NCBI RefSeq assembly: GCF_001277255.1
Contig: NZ_CP012264.1
Span: 372,001 to 436,000 of the forward strand
DNA length: 64,000 nt
Source: Cronobacter condimenti 1330
Lineage (GTDB): Bacteria > Pseudomonadota > Gammaproteobacteria > Enterobacterales > Enterobacteriaceae
Direction: 5' to 3'
The stretch's first letter is position 1, and every line of letters starts with the position of its first letter. Below the pieces are notes generated by a model. It did not search any database, was not told the DNA's origin, and saw only the letters and a program-made list of their open reading frames with translations. The translations under genes were made by a program, and so were the position numbers. Positions 50,128-58,210 of the stretch are shown in pieces.

Positions 50128-51072
50128 TCAGGTACGGCTCTCTTTTCCCTTCCCGTTTCTGCCCCGCATCTCCTGATACACCTGCGCCACCATCACAAAA
50201 TAATCATTTAGCGCGTTGATACACACCTGCACTTTGAGCGGTAGTTTGTCTTTTTCGGTATAAAGCGCATAGACCGGGCGCGGATCGGACTGATAGCGCG
50301 GAAAGAGGATCTCCAGCTCGCCGCTGTTGATCTCATCGATAACCCACATGAGCGGAACATACGCAATGCCCGCACCCGCCTTGAGCCAGCGGGAAAGCGT
50401 CATCGGGTCGTTGGTGACAAAGCGGCCTTGCGGGAGCAAACGCGTGGAAATACCTTCGGGGGCGATCAGTTCGAATTCATTGTCAGGACGTACGCTGTAT
50501 TCAAGCCATGAATGATTGGCGAGATCGGCGGGTTTTTCCGGCGTGCCGGCCTGCGCGAGATAGCTTTTGGCCGCACAGACCACCATCGGCATGGAGCCGA
50601 GACGTTTTGAGAACAGGCTTGAATCCTGAAGCGCGCCCACGCGGATAACCACATCCAGCCCGTCGGCTATCAGGTCCGGCGCAGGAATGCCGGTTACCAG
50701 ATTGACCGACAGCCCGGGATAATCGCGCAGCATACCGGCAGTCAGCGTTGCGAGGACATTTTGCGCCATGGTTGAAGAACAACCAATCCGCAGCGTGCCG
50801 ATAGGGCTGTTATTGAAAGCGTATAATTGCTCGTGGACTTCCTGGACTTCGTGCAGCATGCGACGACAACCCTGATAGTAGATCCGGCCTGCCTCGGTTA
50901 AGCCAATACTGCGAGTACTGCGGTTTAACAGCTTGACCTGTAACTCGTCTTCTAACTTCGATACCGTCTGGCTGATAGACGATACGCTCATCTCAAGCTG
51001 CCTGGCGGCGCTGGTAAACGATCCCAGCTCTACCACTTTGGCAAACACCGACATTCTTTTTAGTCGTTCCAT
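50128..51072 (-). CDS. aaeR: LysR-family regulator AaeR
   Basis: Activator of aaeXAB in response to aromatic carboxylic acids (e.g. p-hydroxybenzoate). 314 residues: N-terminal winged helix-turn-helix (GSFTSAARQLEMSVSSISQTVSKLE, about 17-41) and a two-lobed substrate-binding domain (about 92-300). The C-terminus (RGRNGKGKESRT) is basic and a little longer than in E. coli. Divergent from aaeX; a strong CRP-like site lies 16-37 bp before its start. Confidence 0.93.
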   Translation of the reverse strand: MERLKRMSVFAKVVELGSFTSAARQLEMSVSSISQTVSKLEDELQVKLLNRSTRSIGLTEAGRIYYQGCRRMLHEVQEVHEQLYAFNNSPIGTLRIGCSSTMAQNVLATLTAGMLRDYPGLSVNLVTGIPAPDLIADGLDVVIRVGALQDSSLFSKRLGSMPMVVCAAKSYLAQAGTPEKPADLANHSWLEYSVRPDNEFELIAPEGISTRLLPQGRFVTNDPMTLSRWLKAGAGIAYVPLMWVIDEINSGELEILFPRYQSDPRPVYALYTEKDKLPLKVQVCINALNDYFVMVAQVYQEMRGRNGKGKESRT

Positions 51073-51087
51073 TATTCACTCTGGCTT

Positions 51088-51109
51088 AAAAGTGATTTAG
51101 ATCACATAT
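51088..51109. promoter_or_regulatory. CRP-like site in aaeR-aaeX region
   Basis: The core AGTGATTTAGATCACA matches the CRP consensus TGTGATCTAGATCACA at 14 of 16 positions, and the 22-bp site at 19 of 22. It sits just upstream of aaeR and about 140 bp before aaeX, in a 175-bp divergent control region. Confidence 0.7.
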
Positions 51110-51247
51110 CATAGATAACTTACTATCAGTTACGCTAATATATTATTTCCAACATAACTAACACCGTACTCTCTCCCGGCCATTCCAGGCTATTCGGTGC
51201 GGAATATAGTTTAAAAATCAATCGCCTGCACGCAAATCAAGGTCAAC

Positions 51248-51451
51248 ATGAGTCTTTTTCCGGTCATTGTGATATTCGGTCTTTCCTTTCCGCCGATCTT
51301 TTTTGAGCTTCTGCTGTCGCTGGCGATTTTCTGGCTGGTGCGCCGCGCGCTGATCCCAACCGGGATCTACGATTTTGTCTGGCATCCGGCGTTATTTAAT
51401 ACGGCGCTCTATTGCTGTCTGTTTTATCTGCTGTCGCGCTTGTTTGTCTGA
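51248..51451 (+). CDS. aaeX: AaeX small membrane protein
   Basis: 67-residue inner-membrane protein (DUF1656) with two hydrophobic helices (LFPVIVIFGLSFPPIFFELLL... and ALYCCLFYLLSRLFV). First gene of the aaeXAB operon; exact role unknown. Its stop is 7 bp before the aaeA start. Confidence 0.92.
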   Translation: MSLFPVIVIFGLSFPPIFFELLLSLAIFWLVRRALIPTGIYDFVWHPALFNTALYCCLFYLLSRLFV

Positions 51452-51458
51452 GGTTGAT

Positions 51459-52391
51459 GTGAAAGTACTAACAACAAAAATAACCCGCACAGCCATCACC
51501 GTGGTGCTGGTCGTGCTCGCCTTCATCGCCATTTTTCGCGCCTGGAGTTTTTATACCGAGTCGCCCTGGACGCGCGACGCGCGTTTCACGGCAGACGTCG
51601 TTGCTATCGCTCCCGATGTCGCCGGGCTTATCACCTCGGTGGAGGTGCATGACAACCAGTTAGTGAAGAAAGATCAGGTGCTCTTCACTATAGACCAGCC
51701 GCGCTACCAGAAGGCGCTGGAAGAGGCGGAAGCGGACGTAGCGTATTATGCGGCGCTGGCTAACGAAAAACGCCGCGAGGCGGGCCGCCGCAACCGGCTG
51801 GGTGTTCAGGCCATGTCGCGTGAAGAGATAGACCAGGCGAATAATGTACTGCAAACCGTGCAGCATCAGCTTGCGAAAGCCGAGGCGACGCGCGATTTGG
51901 CGAAGCTTGACCTCCAGCGTACTGTCATTCGTGCCCCGGCGGATGGCTGGATCACGAACCTTAATGTCTACACTGGCGAATTTATTACGCGCGGCTCCAC
52001 GGCGGTGGCGCTGGTAAAACAAAATAGTTTTTACGTGCAGGCGTATATGGAAGAAACCAAGCTTGAAGGTGTGCGTCCTGGTTTTCGCGTTGAGATCACA
52101 CCGCTTGGCAGCAATCATGTGCTTCACGGCACCGTGGACAGTATTTCCGCGGGCGTGACCAACGCCAGCAGTACGCGCGATGATAAAGGCATGGCAACGG
52201 TCGATTCCAATCTCGAATGGGTGCGTCTGGCCCAGCGCGTACCGGTGCGTATTCGCCTTGATAAACAACCTGGTAATTTCTACCCGGCCGGCACTACGGC
52301 AACGGTGGTGGTGACAGGCGAGCACGATCGCGACCGCAGCCAGGAATCGGCCTTTAACAAGCTGATGCACCGCCTGCGCGAATTCGGTTAA
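51459..52391 (+). CDS. aaeA: p-Hydroxybenzoic acid efflux adaptor AaeA
   Basis: Membrane-fusion protein of the aromatic-acid efflux pump. 310 residues, as in E. coli, starting at GTG 51459 (MKVLTTKITRTAITVV) with GAGG 5 bp upstream; a longer frame overlapping aaeX from 51375 is rejected. One N-terminal helix (TAITVVLVVLAFIAIFRAW), lipoyl halves (ADVVAIAPDVAGLITSVEV and LDLQRTVIRAPADGWITNL) and an alpha-hairpin (about residues 80-145). Works with AaeB. Confidence 0.95.
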   Translation: MKVLTTKITRTAITVVLVVLAFIAIFRAWSFYTESPWTRDARFTADVVAIAPDVAGLITSVEVHDNQLVKKDQVLFTIDQPRYQKALEEAEADVAYYAALANEKRREAGRRNRLGVQAMSREEIDQANNVLQTVQHQLAKAEATRDLAKLDLQRTVIRAPADGWITNLNVYTGEFITRGSTAVALVKQNSFYVQAYMEETKLEGVRPGFRVEITPLGSNHVLHGTVDSISAGVTNASSTRDDKGMATVDSNLEWVRLAQRVPVRIRLDKQPGNFYPAGTTATVVVTGEHDRDRSQESAFNKLMHRLREFG

Positions 52392-52396
52392 TCGCC

Positions 52397-54364
52397 ATGG
52401 GATTTCTTTCTATCGATCCCCGGCACCTGCGCTTTGCGATAAAACTCGCGACCGCCATTGTGCTGGCGCTGTTTGTCGGGTTCCACTTTCAACTGGAGAC
52501 GCCGCGCTGGGCGGTATTGACTGCCGCTATCGTAGCGGCCGGTCCGGCATTTGCTGCGGGCGGTGAACCGTGGTCCGGCGCGATCCGCTATCGCGGTATG
52601 CTGAGGATTATCGGTACGTTCATTGGCTGTATTGCCGCGCTGGTAATTATCATCGGCACTATCCGCGCGCCGGTGGTCATGCTCACCATCTGCTGCGTCT
52701 GGGCCGGTTTTTGTACCTGGGTCTCTTCGCTGGTGAGGGTCGAAAACTCATACGCCTGGGGCCTTGCGGGTTACACGGCGCTGATCATCGTCATTACCAT
52801 TCAAACCGAGCCGCTGCTGGCACCACAGTTTGCGCTGGAGCGCTGTAGCGAAATCGTGCTCGGGATTTTCAGTGCGATTATTGCTGACCTGTTGTTCTCG
52901 CCGCGCTCGATTAAAAAAGAGATCGACCGCGAACTCGACGCATTGCTGGTGGAACAGTTCCGTCTGATGCAGCTTTGCATGGCCCATGGCGACAGCGAAG
53001 AAGTGGATAACGCGTGGGGCGCGCTGGTCCGGCGCACCGCGGCGCTGGACGGAATGCGGGTTAACCTGAATATGGAGTCGTCGCGCTGGGGGCGGGCGAA
53101 CCGGCGGCTGAAAGCGCTGAATACACTTTCGCTGACGCTCATCACCCAGGCGTGTGAAACCTATCTGATCCAGAACACCCGGCCTGAAGCGATTGCGCCT
53201 GAATACCGTGAACTGTTTGTCGAACCGGTGGAAACGGCCGCTGACGTGCATCGTCGCCTGAAGTTTATTCGCCGTGTGCTCTCCTGGACGGGTGAGCACG
53301 ACACGCCGGTAACGATTTACACCTGGGTCGGCGCTGCGACGCGTTATTTGCTGCTCAAACGCGGGGTTATCACTAACGCAAAAATCAGCGCGGTGGAAGA
53401 GGATGTACTGACCGACGAGGTGGTGGTGAAACCGGCGTCGGCGGAGCGCCACCACGCGATGATTAACTTTTGGCGTACCACCGTCTCGTGCCTGCTGGGC
53501 GCGTTGTTCTGGCTCTGGACCGGCTGGACCTCCGGCAGCGGCGCGATGATTATGATTGCGGTCGTGACGGCGCTCGCCATGCGCTTGCCGAACCCACGCA
53601 TGGTTTCGCTCGACTTCCTGTACGGGATGCTGGCGGCGCTGCCGCTTGGCGCGTTCTATTTTCTGGTGGTGTTGCCCTCGACCCAGCAGAGTATGTTGTT
53701 GCTCTGTATCAGCCTGGCGCTGCTCGGCTTCTTTATTGGCATCGAGGTGCAGAAGCGGCGGCTTGGCTCTATGGGCGCGCTGGCGGGCACCATCAATATT
53801 CTGGTGCTCGATAACCCGATGACATTTCACTTCAGCCAGTTTCTCGACAGTGCGCTCGGGCAACTGGTGGGGTGTGTGCTGGCGATGATGGTGATTCTGG
53901 TTATTCGCGATAATTCGCAGACGCAGACGGGCCGCACGCTGCTCAATCAGTTCGTCTCGGCGGCGGTATCGTCACTGACCACCAACAAGGCGCGCCGCAA
54001 AGAGAACCATCTGCCGGCGCTTTACCAGCAGCTGTTTCTGCTGCTGAGTAAATTTCCGGGGGATGTCGCGAAGTTTCGTCTGGCGCTGAATCTGATTATC
54101 GCGCATCAGCGTCTGCGCGAAGCGCCGGTGCCGGTGAATGACGATCTCTCGGCGTTTCATCGCCAGCTCCGCCATACAGCAGACCGGTTGATTTCTGCTT
54201 CCAGCGACGAGAAGCGGCGCGCGACGTTCCGTCAGTTGCTGGAGGAACTGGCAGTCTATCAGGAGAAGTTGCACGTCTGGGCGGCGCCGCAGTCGGTTAT
54301 CGATTCGGTGAAACGCCTGACCGATATGCTGCACAAATATCAGCATGCACTGACCAACAATTAA
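52397..54364 (+). CDS. aaeB: p-Hydroxybenzoic acid efflux transporter AaeB
   Basis: Inner-membrane FUSC-family transporter that exports hydroxylated aromatic acids. 655 residues, the E. coli length, with two blocks of hydrophobic helices (about 15-165 and 370-500) separated by a large cytoplasmic domain. It starts 5 bp after aaeA and ends at an intrinsic terminator. AaeXAB is viewed as a relief valve for metabolic aromatic acids. Confidence 0.95.
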   Translation: MGFLSIDPRHLRFAIKLATAIVLALFVGFHFQLETPRWAVLTAAIVAAGPAFAAGGEPWSGAIRYRGMLRIIGTFIGCIAALVIIIGTIRAPVVMLTICCVWAGFCTWVSSLVRVENSYAWGLAGYTALIIVITIQTEPLLAPQFALERCSEIVLGIFSAIIADLLFSPRSIKKEIDRELDALLVEQFRLMQLCMAHGDSEEVDNAWGALVRRTAALDGMRVNLNMESSRWGRANRRLKALNTLSLTLITQACETYLIQNTRPEAIAPEYRELFVEPVETAADVHRRLKFIRRVLSWTGEHDTPVTIYTWVGAATRYLLLKRGVITNAKISAVEEDVLTDEVVVKPASAERHHAMINFWRTTVSCLLGALFWLWTGWTSGSGAMIMIAVVTALAMRLPNPRMVSLDFLYGMLAALPLGAFYFLVVLPSTQQSMLLLCISLALLGFFIGIEVQKRRLGSMGALAGTINILVLDNPMTFHFSQFLDSALGQLVGCVLAMMVILVIRDNSQTQTGRTLLNQFVSAAVSSLTTNKARRKENHLPALYQQLFLLLSKFPGDVAKFRLALNLIIAHQRLREAPVPVNDDLSAFHRQLRHTADRLISASSDEKRRATFRQLLEELAVYQEKLHVWAAPQSVIDSVKRLTDMLHKYQHALTNN

Positions 54365-54370
54365 TGCCAA

Positions 54371-54397
54371 AACCGACGCCCAAAGCGTCGGTTTTTT
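54371..54397 (+). terminator. Terminator of aaeXAB
   Basis: AACCGACGC pairs with GCGTCGGTT around CCAAA and is followed by TTTTT, 7 bp after the aaeB stop. The next gene therefore needs its own promoter. Confidence 0.9.
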
Positions 54398-54447
54398 TAT
54401 GACTATACTTACCTCCATCCACGGACATTCATGTGCAGGAGGGGACA

Positions 54448-55902
54448 ATGACCGCACAACCATTTGCAGAACATGCGTTTTTTAAAACCGGCTACTTTGT
54501 TGACGGGAAATGGCAGACCGCGCAGGAAACCTTCGATGTGCTGAATCCGGCCACCGGCGAGGTCATCGCGCAGGTGGCGAAAGCCGGTAAAAAAGAGACC
54601 GAAGCTGCCATCGCGGCCGCAAGCCGCGCCTTTCCGGCCTGGCGCGCCAGGACGGCGAAAGAACGTTCTGAGATTCTTTACCGCTGGTATCAGCTGATGA
54701 TCGAAAACAAGCGCTGGCTTGGCGAGCTGATGACGAGCGAGCAGGGCAAACCGCTGAAAGAGGCGGAAGGCGAAGTGGAATACGCGGCAAACTTTATCCA
54801 GTGGTTCGCCGAGCAGGCCAAACGCGCCAACGGGGAGATCATTCCCCCTGCGAAGCCAGGCTCTCGCATTCTGGCGACCCGTGAACCGGTCGGCGTGGTA
54901 GCGGCGATTACACCATGGAACTTCCCGATGGCGATGTTAACCCGCAAACTCGGCCCGGCGCTTGCCGCTGGCTGTACGGGGGTTATCAAACCGGCTAATA
55001 ACACGCCGCTGAGCGCCTTTGCGCTTCTCGCGCTGGCGCAGGAGGCGGGCGTGCCGGATGGCGTGCTGAACGCGGTTGCGGGCAGTACGTCAGAAATCAG
55101 CGACGCCATTATGGCAAGCCCGGAAGTACGCAAAATCTCGTTCACTGGCTCTACAGCCGTTGGCAAAACGCTGATGCGTAATGCCGCCGAAACCATGAAA
55201 AAAGTCTCGATGGAACTTGGTGGCAATGCGCCCTATATCGTCTTTGACGATGCGGATATTGATGCGGCGGTCAAAGGCGCCATCGCCAATAAATTCCGTA
55301 ATGCGGGGCAGGTGTGCGTGAGCGTGAACCGCTTTTATATTCAGGAAGGCGTCTACGACCGTTTTGTCAACCAACTGGCGGAGGCGGTAAAAGCGCTGAA
55401 AGTAGGCAACGGTATGGAAGACGGCGTTATCGTCGGGCCGCTGATTGAACAGTCTGCCGTGGATAAAGTGCGCGAACATGTAGAGGATGCCGTCGCGAAA
55501 GGGGCGAAAGTCCTGACCGGCGGTAAACCGCATGCCCTTGGCGGCAACTTCTGGCAACCAACGGTATTGATTGACGCAAATGACGACATGAAACTGGCCC
55601 AGGAAGAGACCTTCGGCCCGCTCGCGGCCTGCTTTAGCTTCAAAACGGAAGAAGAAGTCATTGAGCGTGCGAATAATACGCCTTACGGTCTGGCAGCCTA
55701 TTTCTACACCCAGAACCTTCAGCGCGTGTTTCGCGTATCGCAGCAGCTGGAAAGCGGCATGATTGGCATTAATGAATGCGCGGTTTCAACGGAGCTTGCG
55801 CCGTTTGGCGGCGTAAAAGAGTCAGGACTGGGGCGCGAGGGCTCCGTGCTGGGACTGGAAGAGTTTATGGAAGTGAAAACGCTGCATCTTGGCGGCTTAT
55901 AA
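54448..55902 (+). CDS. NAD(P)-dependent aldehyde dehydrogenase, succinate-semialdehyde type
   Basis: 484-residue aldehyde dehydrogenase, closest in memory to GabD succinate-semialdehyde dehydrogenase. Motifs: cofactor/oxyanion TPWNFPMAMLTRK (about residues 151-163, catalytic Asn), FTGSTAVGK (about 228), the general-base glutamate in MELGGNAP (about 252) and the nucleophile cysteine in NAGQVCVSVNRFY (about 286). GabD-type enzymes usually have a second cysteine two residues later; here it is serine. ATG 54448 is preceded by AGGAGGGG, so the upstream GTG (54433) is rejected. Present between aaeB and yhcO, where E. coli K-12 has nothing. True substrate unknown; the aaeXAB neighbour hints at an aromatic aldehyde, but a terminator separates them. 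Confidence 0.85.
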   Translation: MTAQPFAEHAFFKTGYFVDGKWQTAQETFDVLNPATGEVIAQVAKAGKKETEAAIAAASRAFPAWRARTAKERSEILYRWYQLMIENKRWLGELMTSEQGKPLKEAEGEVEYAANFIQWFAEQAKRANGEIIPPAKPGSRILATREPVGVVAAITPWNFPMAMLTRKLGPALAAGCTGVIKPANNTPLSAFALLALAQEAGVPDGVLNAVAGSTSEISDAIMASPEVRKISFTGSTAVGKTLMRNAAETMKKVSMELGGNAPYIVFDDADIDAAVKGAIANKFRNAGQVCVSVNRFYIQEGVYDRFVNQLAEAVKALKVGNGMEDGVIVGPLIEQSAVDKVREHVEDAVAKGAKVLTGGKPHALGGNFWQPTVLIDANDDMKLAQEETFGPLAACFSFKTEEEVIERANNTPYGLAAYFYTQNLQRVFRVSQQLESGMIGINECAVSTELAPFGGVKESGLGREGSVLGLEEFMEVKTLHLGGL

Positions 55903-55951
55903 GTAAGCGTGAGGGCGGCGTGACGGCCGCCCCGTAAGCGTGGCGACGACA

Positions 55952-56224
55952 ATGAAAAGCTATTGTTTTGATTTCAGTACAATTGCCGATCAGCAGGCCT
56001 TTTATACGGCTTTTGCGGATACTTTCGGCATAACGCCTGCGCGCGTCGGGGATTTGGATAGTTTGTGGCAGGTGGTGACGCAAGGAGAGCTGCCGTTGCC
56101 GCTGGAGATCTTATTCCTGCATGTGACGGCGGAAGTGAAACGCCGCTTCGGCGCGCTGATTCTGCTGTTTGATGAAGCAGAAGAGGAGCTGGAAGGGCAG
56201 CTCCTCTTCAATATTCGGCAATAA
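55952..56224 (+). CDS. yhcO: YhcO, barstar-family protein
   Basis: 90-residue member of the barstar (RNase inhibitor) family with no barnase-type partner visible nearby. It starts MKSYCFDFSTIADQQAFY and contains the conserved LDSLWQVV and the acidic EAEEELEG tail. A GTG four codons upstream (55940) is possible, but the ATG matches the E. coli length. A GGGCGGC/GCCGCCC hairpin at 55913-55932 separates it from the aldehyde dehydrogenase gene. Function unknown; inhibitor role is family inference. Confidence 0.88.
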   Translation: MKSYCFDFSTIADQQAFYTAFADTFGITPARVGDLDSLWQVVTQGELPLPLEILFLHVTAEVKRRFGALILLFDEAEEELEGQLLFNIRQ

Positions 56225-56241
56225 CCATACTTTAAACCCTG

Positions 56242-56266
56242 AAAAAGGCCCCCGCGAGGCAGGGGC
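56242..56266 (-). terminator. Terminator of the YhcN-paralogue gene
   Basis: Minus-strand GCCCC/GGGGC hairpin (9-base loop) followed by CTTTTTC, about 30 bp after the stop. Confidence 0.65.
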
Positions 56267-56294
56267 AAAAGTCGTCGGAGAAGACGACGAGGGT

Positions 56295-56561
56295 TTATTT
56301 GTACAGTTGTGCCGTGGCGTGCCAGTGATCGCCCTGAGTCAGTTCAGTGATGCGATAGTGGCTGGCGCCTTCTTTTTCTGCTTTTGCGGCCAGTTGCTGA
56401 CGTACGTCCATCGGCGAGCCGCTCAGCTGCGTCACGGAGACGGAGCCCATCGGCTGAAGATCTTGCGCCTGTTGCGCGTTAACTTGGTGTACGGCGGCGC
56501 TGGCACCAAATGAAAGTACGGATGCAAGGCCCAGAGCAGTGATGGTAAAAGTGGTTTTCAT
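56295..56561 (-). CDS. YhcN-like DUF1471 periplasmic protein (tandem paralogue)
   Basis: 88-residue exported protein of the YhcN/BhsA/DUF1471 family. Signal peptide MKTTFTITALGLASVLSFGASA is followed by the compact domain with the typical ending GDHWHATAQLYK. It closely resembles the neighbouring gene 56679-56942 (shared PMG/PIG, SPMD/APMD, GDHWHATA, LYK), so the pair looks like a local duplication. E. coli K-12 has a single yhcN here. Family members are stress- and biofilm-related; this one's role is unknown. Confidence 0.88.
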   Translation of the reverse strand: MKTTFTITALGLASVLSFGASAAVHQVNAQQAQDLQPMGSVSVTQLSGSPMDVRQQLAAKAEKEGASHYRITELTQGDHWHATAQLYK

Positions 56562-56678
56562 AATTCATTCCTCATGCAGGTGTATTCAGCGGCCTTAATG
56601 GTTAGCGTACGGTTTTTATCGGGCCGCTGAGAGGTTACGGTATAGCAGCGCCTCAGCGCAGTTCACGGCTTATACCGC

Positions 56679-56942
56679 TTATTTATAAAGCTCTGCAGTA
56701 GCGTGCCAGTGATCACCGGTACGGGCTTCGATCACGCGGTATGCGCTCGCGCCTTTCGCTTCTGCTTTTTCATTCAACATCTGACGCAGGTCCATCGGTG
56801 CGCCGCTCACAGCGTCAACGGATACAGTGCCGATAGGCTGACGATTCTGCGCCTGTTCTGCGTTGATAGAATCCGCCGCGAACGCGCCGAAGGACAGCAT
56901 AGAGAGAAGTGTCAGAGCTGTTACAGTAGATTGGGTTTTCAT
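56679..56942 (-). CDS. yhcN: YhcN, DUF1471 periplasmic stress protein
   Basis: 87-residue exported DUF1471 protein, the direct counterpart of E. coli YhcN (linked to peroxide/acid stress and biofilms). Signal peptide ends SFGAFAA before DSINAEQAQNRQPIGTVSV; the domain closes with ARTGDHWHATAELYK. AGGAAAAGAAC precedes the ATG. About 115 bp separate it from its paralogue. A CRP-like palindrome overlaps its predicted transcription start. Confidence 0.93.
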   Translation of the reverse strand: MKTQSTVTALTLLSMLSFGAFAADSINAEQAQNRQPIGTVSVDAVSGAPMDLRQMLNEKAEAKGASAYRVIEARTGDHWHATAELYK

Positions 56943-56981
56943 GTTCTTTTCCTCGTCGTAATTGTTATCGGTGGGGTCTTA

Positions 56982-57012
56982 TTGTGTGACCCTCATCACA
57001 AAATCAAGTATA
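56982..57012 (-). promoter_or_regulatory. yhcN promoter with CRP-like site
   Basis: TGTGACCCTCATCACA (56985-57000) has both perfect CRP half-sites, TGTGA-N6-TCACA. A minus-strand TATACT (57012-57007) just upstream would start transcription near 57000, inside the site, which would make CRP a repressor here. The -35 is weak (ATTAAT). Confidence 0.55.
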
Positions 57013-57304
57013 CACTAATCACCCAAAAAATTAATACAAAGCTAATGATTTACTATGAAACTTTTAACGCTCAGCCGTGTTTTTTATTACCGATCATTAT
57101 AAAAATAGCCGAAAAACACCCGCCTTATGATTTTTATTATTTCTAATCAGCAGCTTATACCAAGTTGATTATTTGTGCGGTTTTTCAGCTTATCTCAATG
57201 CGCAGCCGTAAAAAACAGGTGTATTACGCTGGGTGCGTAATAAAAGGAAGGGGAAATGCGAAGGGAAATGCGCGACCGCCGGAATAACCGGCGGCGGCGC
57301 AGGC
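57013..57304. other. AT-rich intergenic region, yhcN-argR
   Basis: About 290 bp. The first 200 bp are very AT-rich with no gene. A CCGCCGG/CCGGCGG hairpin (57276-57294) lies 11 bp after the argR stop, without a U-run on the minus strand; it may be a weak argR terminator. Confidence 0.5.
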
Positions 57305-57775
57305 TTACAGCTCTTGCTCGAAGAGCACCAGAATAGCTTCGTAGAGGTCTTTTACCGTAAAGCCTCGTGCAGGCGTGGTGAAGATAGTGTCGTCACCCGC
57401 GATAGTGCCCAGAATACCTTCAGCTTTGCCAAGAGAATCCAGCAGACGTGCAATAAGCTGCGCGGCGCCAGGGCTGGTGTGAATAACCACCACGGCATCG
57501 TTGTAATCGATATCCAGCACCAGATTTTTAAGCGGGCTGGATGTCGTCGGCACGCCAAGCTCGACCGGCAGGCAATACACCATCTCCATTTTGGCGTTGC
57601 GCGTACGCACGGCGCCAAATTTCGTTAACATGCGCGAGACTTTGGACTGGTTGATGTTTTCAAAACCCTGATCCTGCAGCGCCTGAACGATTTCGCCCTG
57701 GGAACTGAACTTTTCTTCTTTAAGTAACGCTTTGAAGGCTTTGATTAATTCTTCTTGTTTTGCGGAGCTACGCAT
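57305..57775 (-). CDS. argR: Arginine repressor ArgR
   Basis: Hexameric arginine-dependent repressor of arginine biosynthesis, also an accessory factor for Xer recombination. 156 residues, E. coli length: N-terminal winged helix DNA-binding domain (MRSSAKQEELIKAFKALL to SKVSRMLTKFG), flexible linker, and C-terminal oligomerisation/arginine domain with GTIAGDDTIFTTPARG (about residues 123-138, arginine-contact aspartates). Divergent from mdh. Two ARG-box-like elements in its upstream DNA indicate autoregulation. Confidence 0.97.
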   Translation of the reverse strand: MRSSAKQEELIKAFKALLKEEKFSSQGEIVQALQDQGFENINQSKVSRMLTKFGAVRTRNAKMEMVYCLPVELGVPTTSSPLKNLVLDIDYNDAVVVIHTSPGAAQLIARLLDSLGKAEGILGTIAGDDTIFTTPARGFTVKDLYEAILVLFEQEL

Positions 57776-57800
57776 ATATCACCCGTATACAGGCCAATAA

Positions 57801-57838
57801 ACAACATTATTATGCATTGTGATGAATTTTTATGCAAA
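57801..57838. promoter_or_regulatory. ARG boxes upstream of argR
   Basis: GATGAATTTTTATGCAAA (57821-57838) matches the ARG box WNTGAATWWWWATTCANW with one core mismatch (ATGCA for ATTCA). A weaker second box, ACAACATTATTATGCATT (57801-57818), lies 2 bp away, the usual close pair. Located 26-63 bp before the argR ATG, consistent with autorepression. Confidence 0.7.
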
Positions 57839-58210
57839 CGATCTGCCTTGTGGCGGGCTGAAATAATGTTATGAAAGAGACGAATTTTATCAAATTACGT
57901 TATCAAGGAACATGCCTGCGTCACGACTCGCAAATATGTCTTTAAGTAAACTAAATGTTATCAAAATGATGTTGTTTTGATGCTTAAAGAGGGTGTAATG
58001 TAACCGCCTGTTGAGATGTTGCTTCGGTAGTGACCCGGCGGCAACTGCGTCGTCTGCACCCGGCGAGAAGGCCGCATCGCTTTCAGTTAAAACGCGCTAC
58101 GATCGCAAACTGCGGGCGAAAAGAGTGCTATAACTTCCTCCCAGGATGATTATGGTCGCCACCTCATGGAGTAACGGCACACAATTGCTAACCATAATAA
58201 GGAGTTTAGG
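57839..58210. other. argR-mdh divergent control region
   Basis: About 370 bp with AT-rich DNA near argR and a more mixed sequence toward mdh. A possible mdh -10 is TATAAC at 58129-58134, with no good -35. AAGGAG at 58198-58203 is the mdh ribosome site. No gene recognised. Confidence 0.5.

Noticed and set aside
55952..56224. YhcO barstar-like protein as part of a toxin-inhibitor module
   Set aside because: No barnase-like RNase or other toxin gene is next to it; the neighbours are an aldehyde dehydrogenase and yhcN genes.
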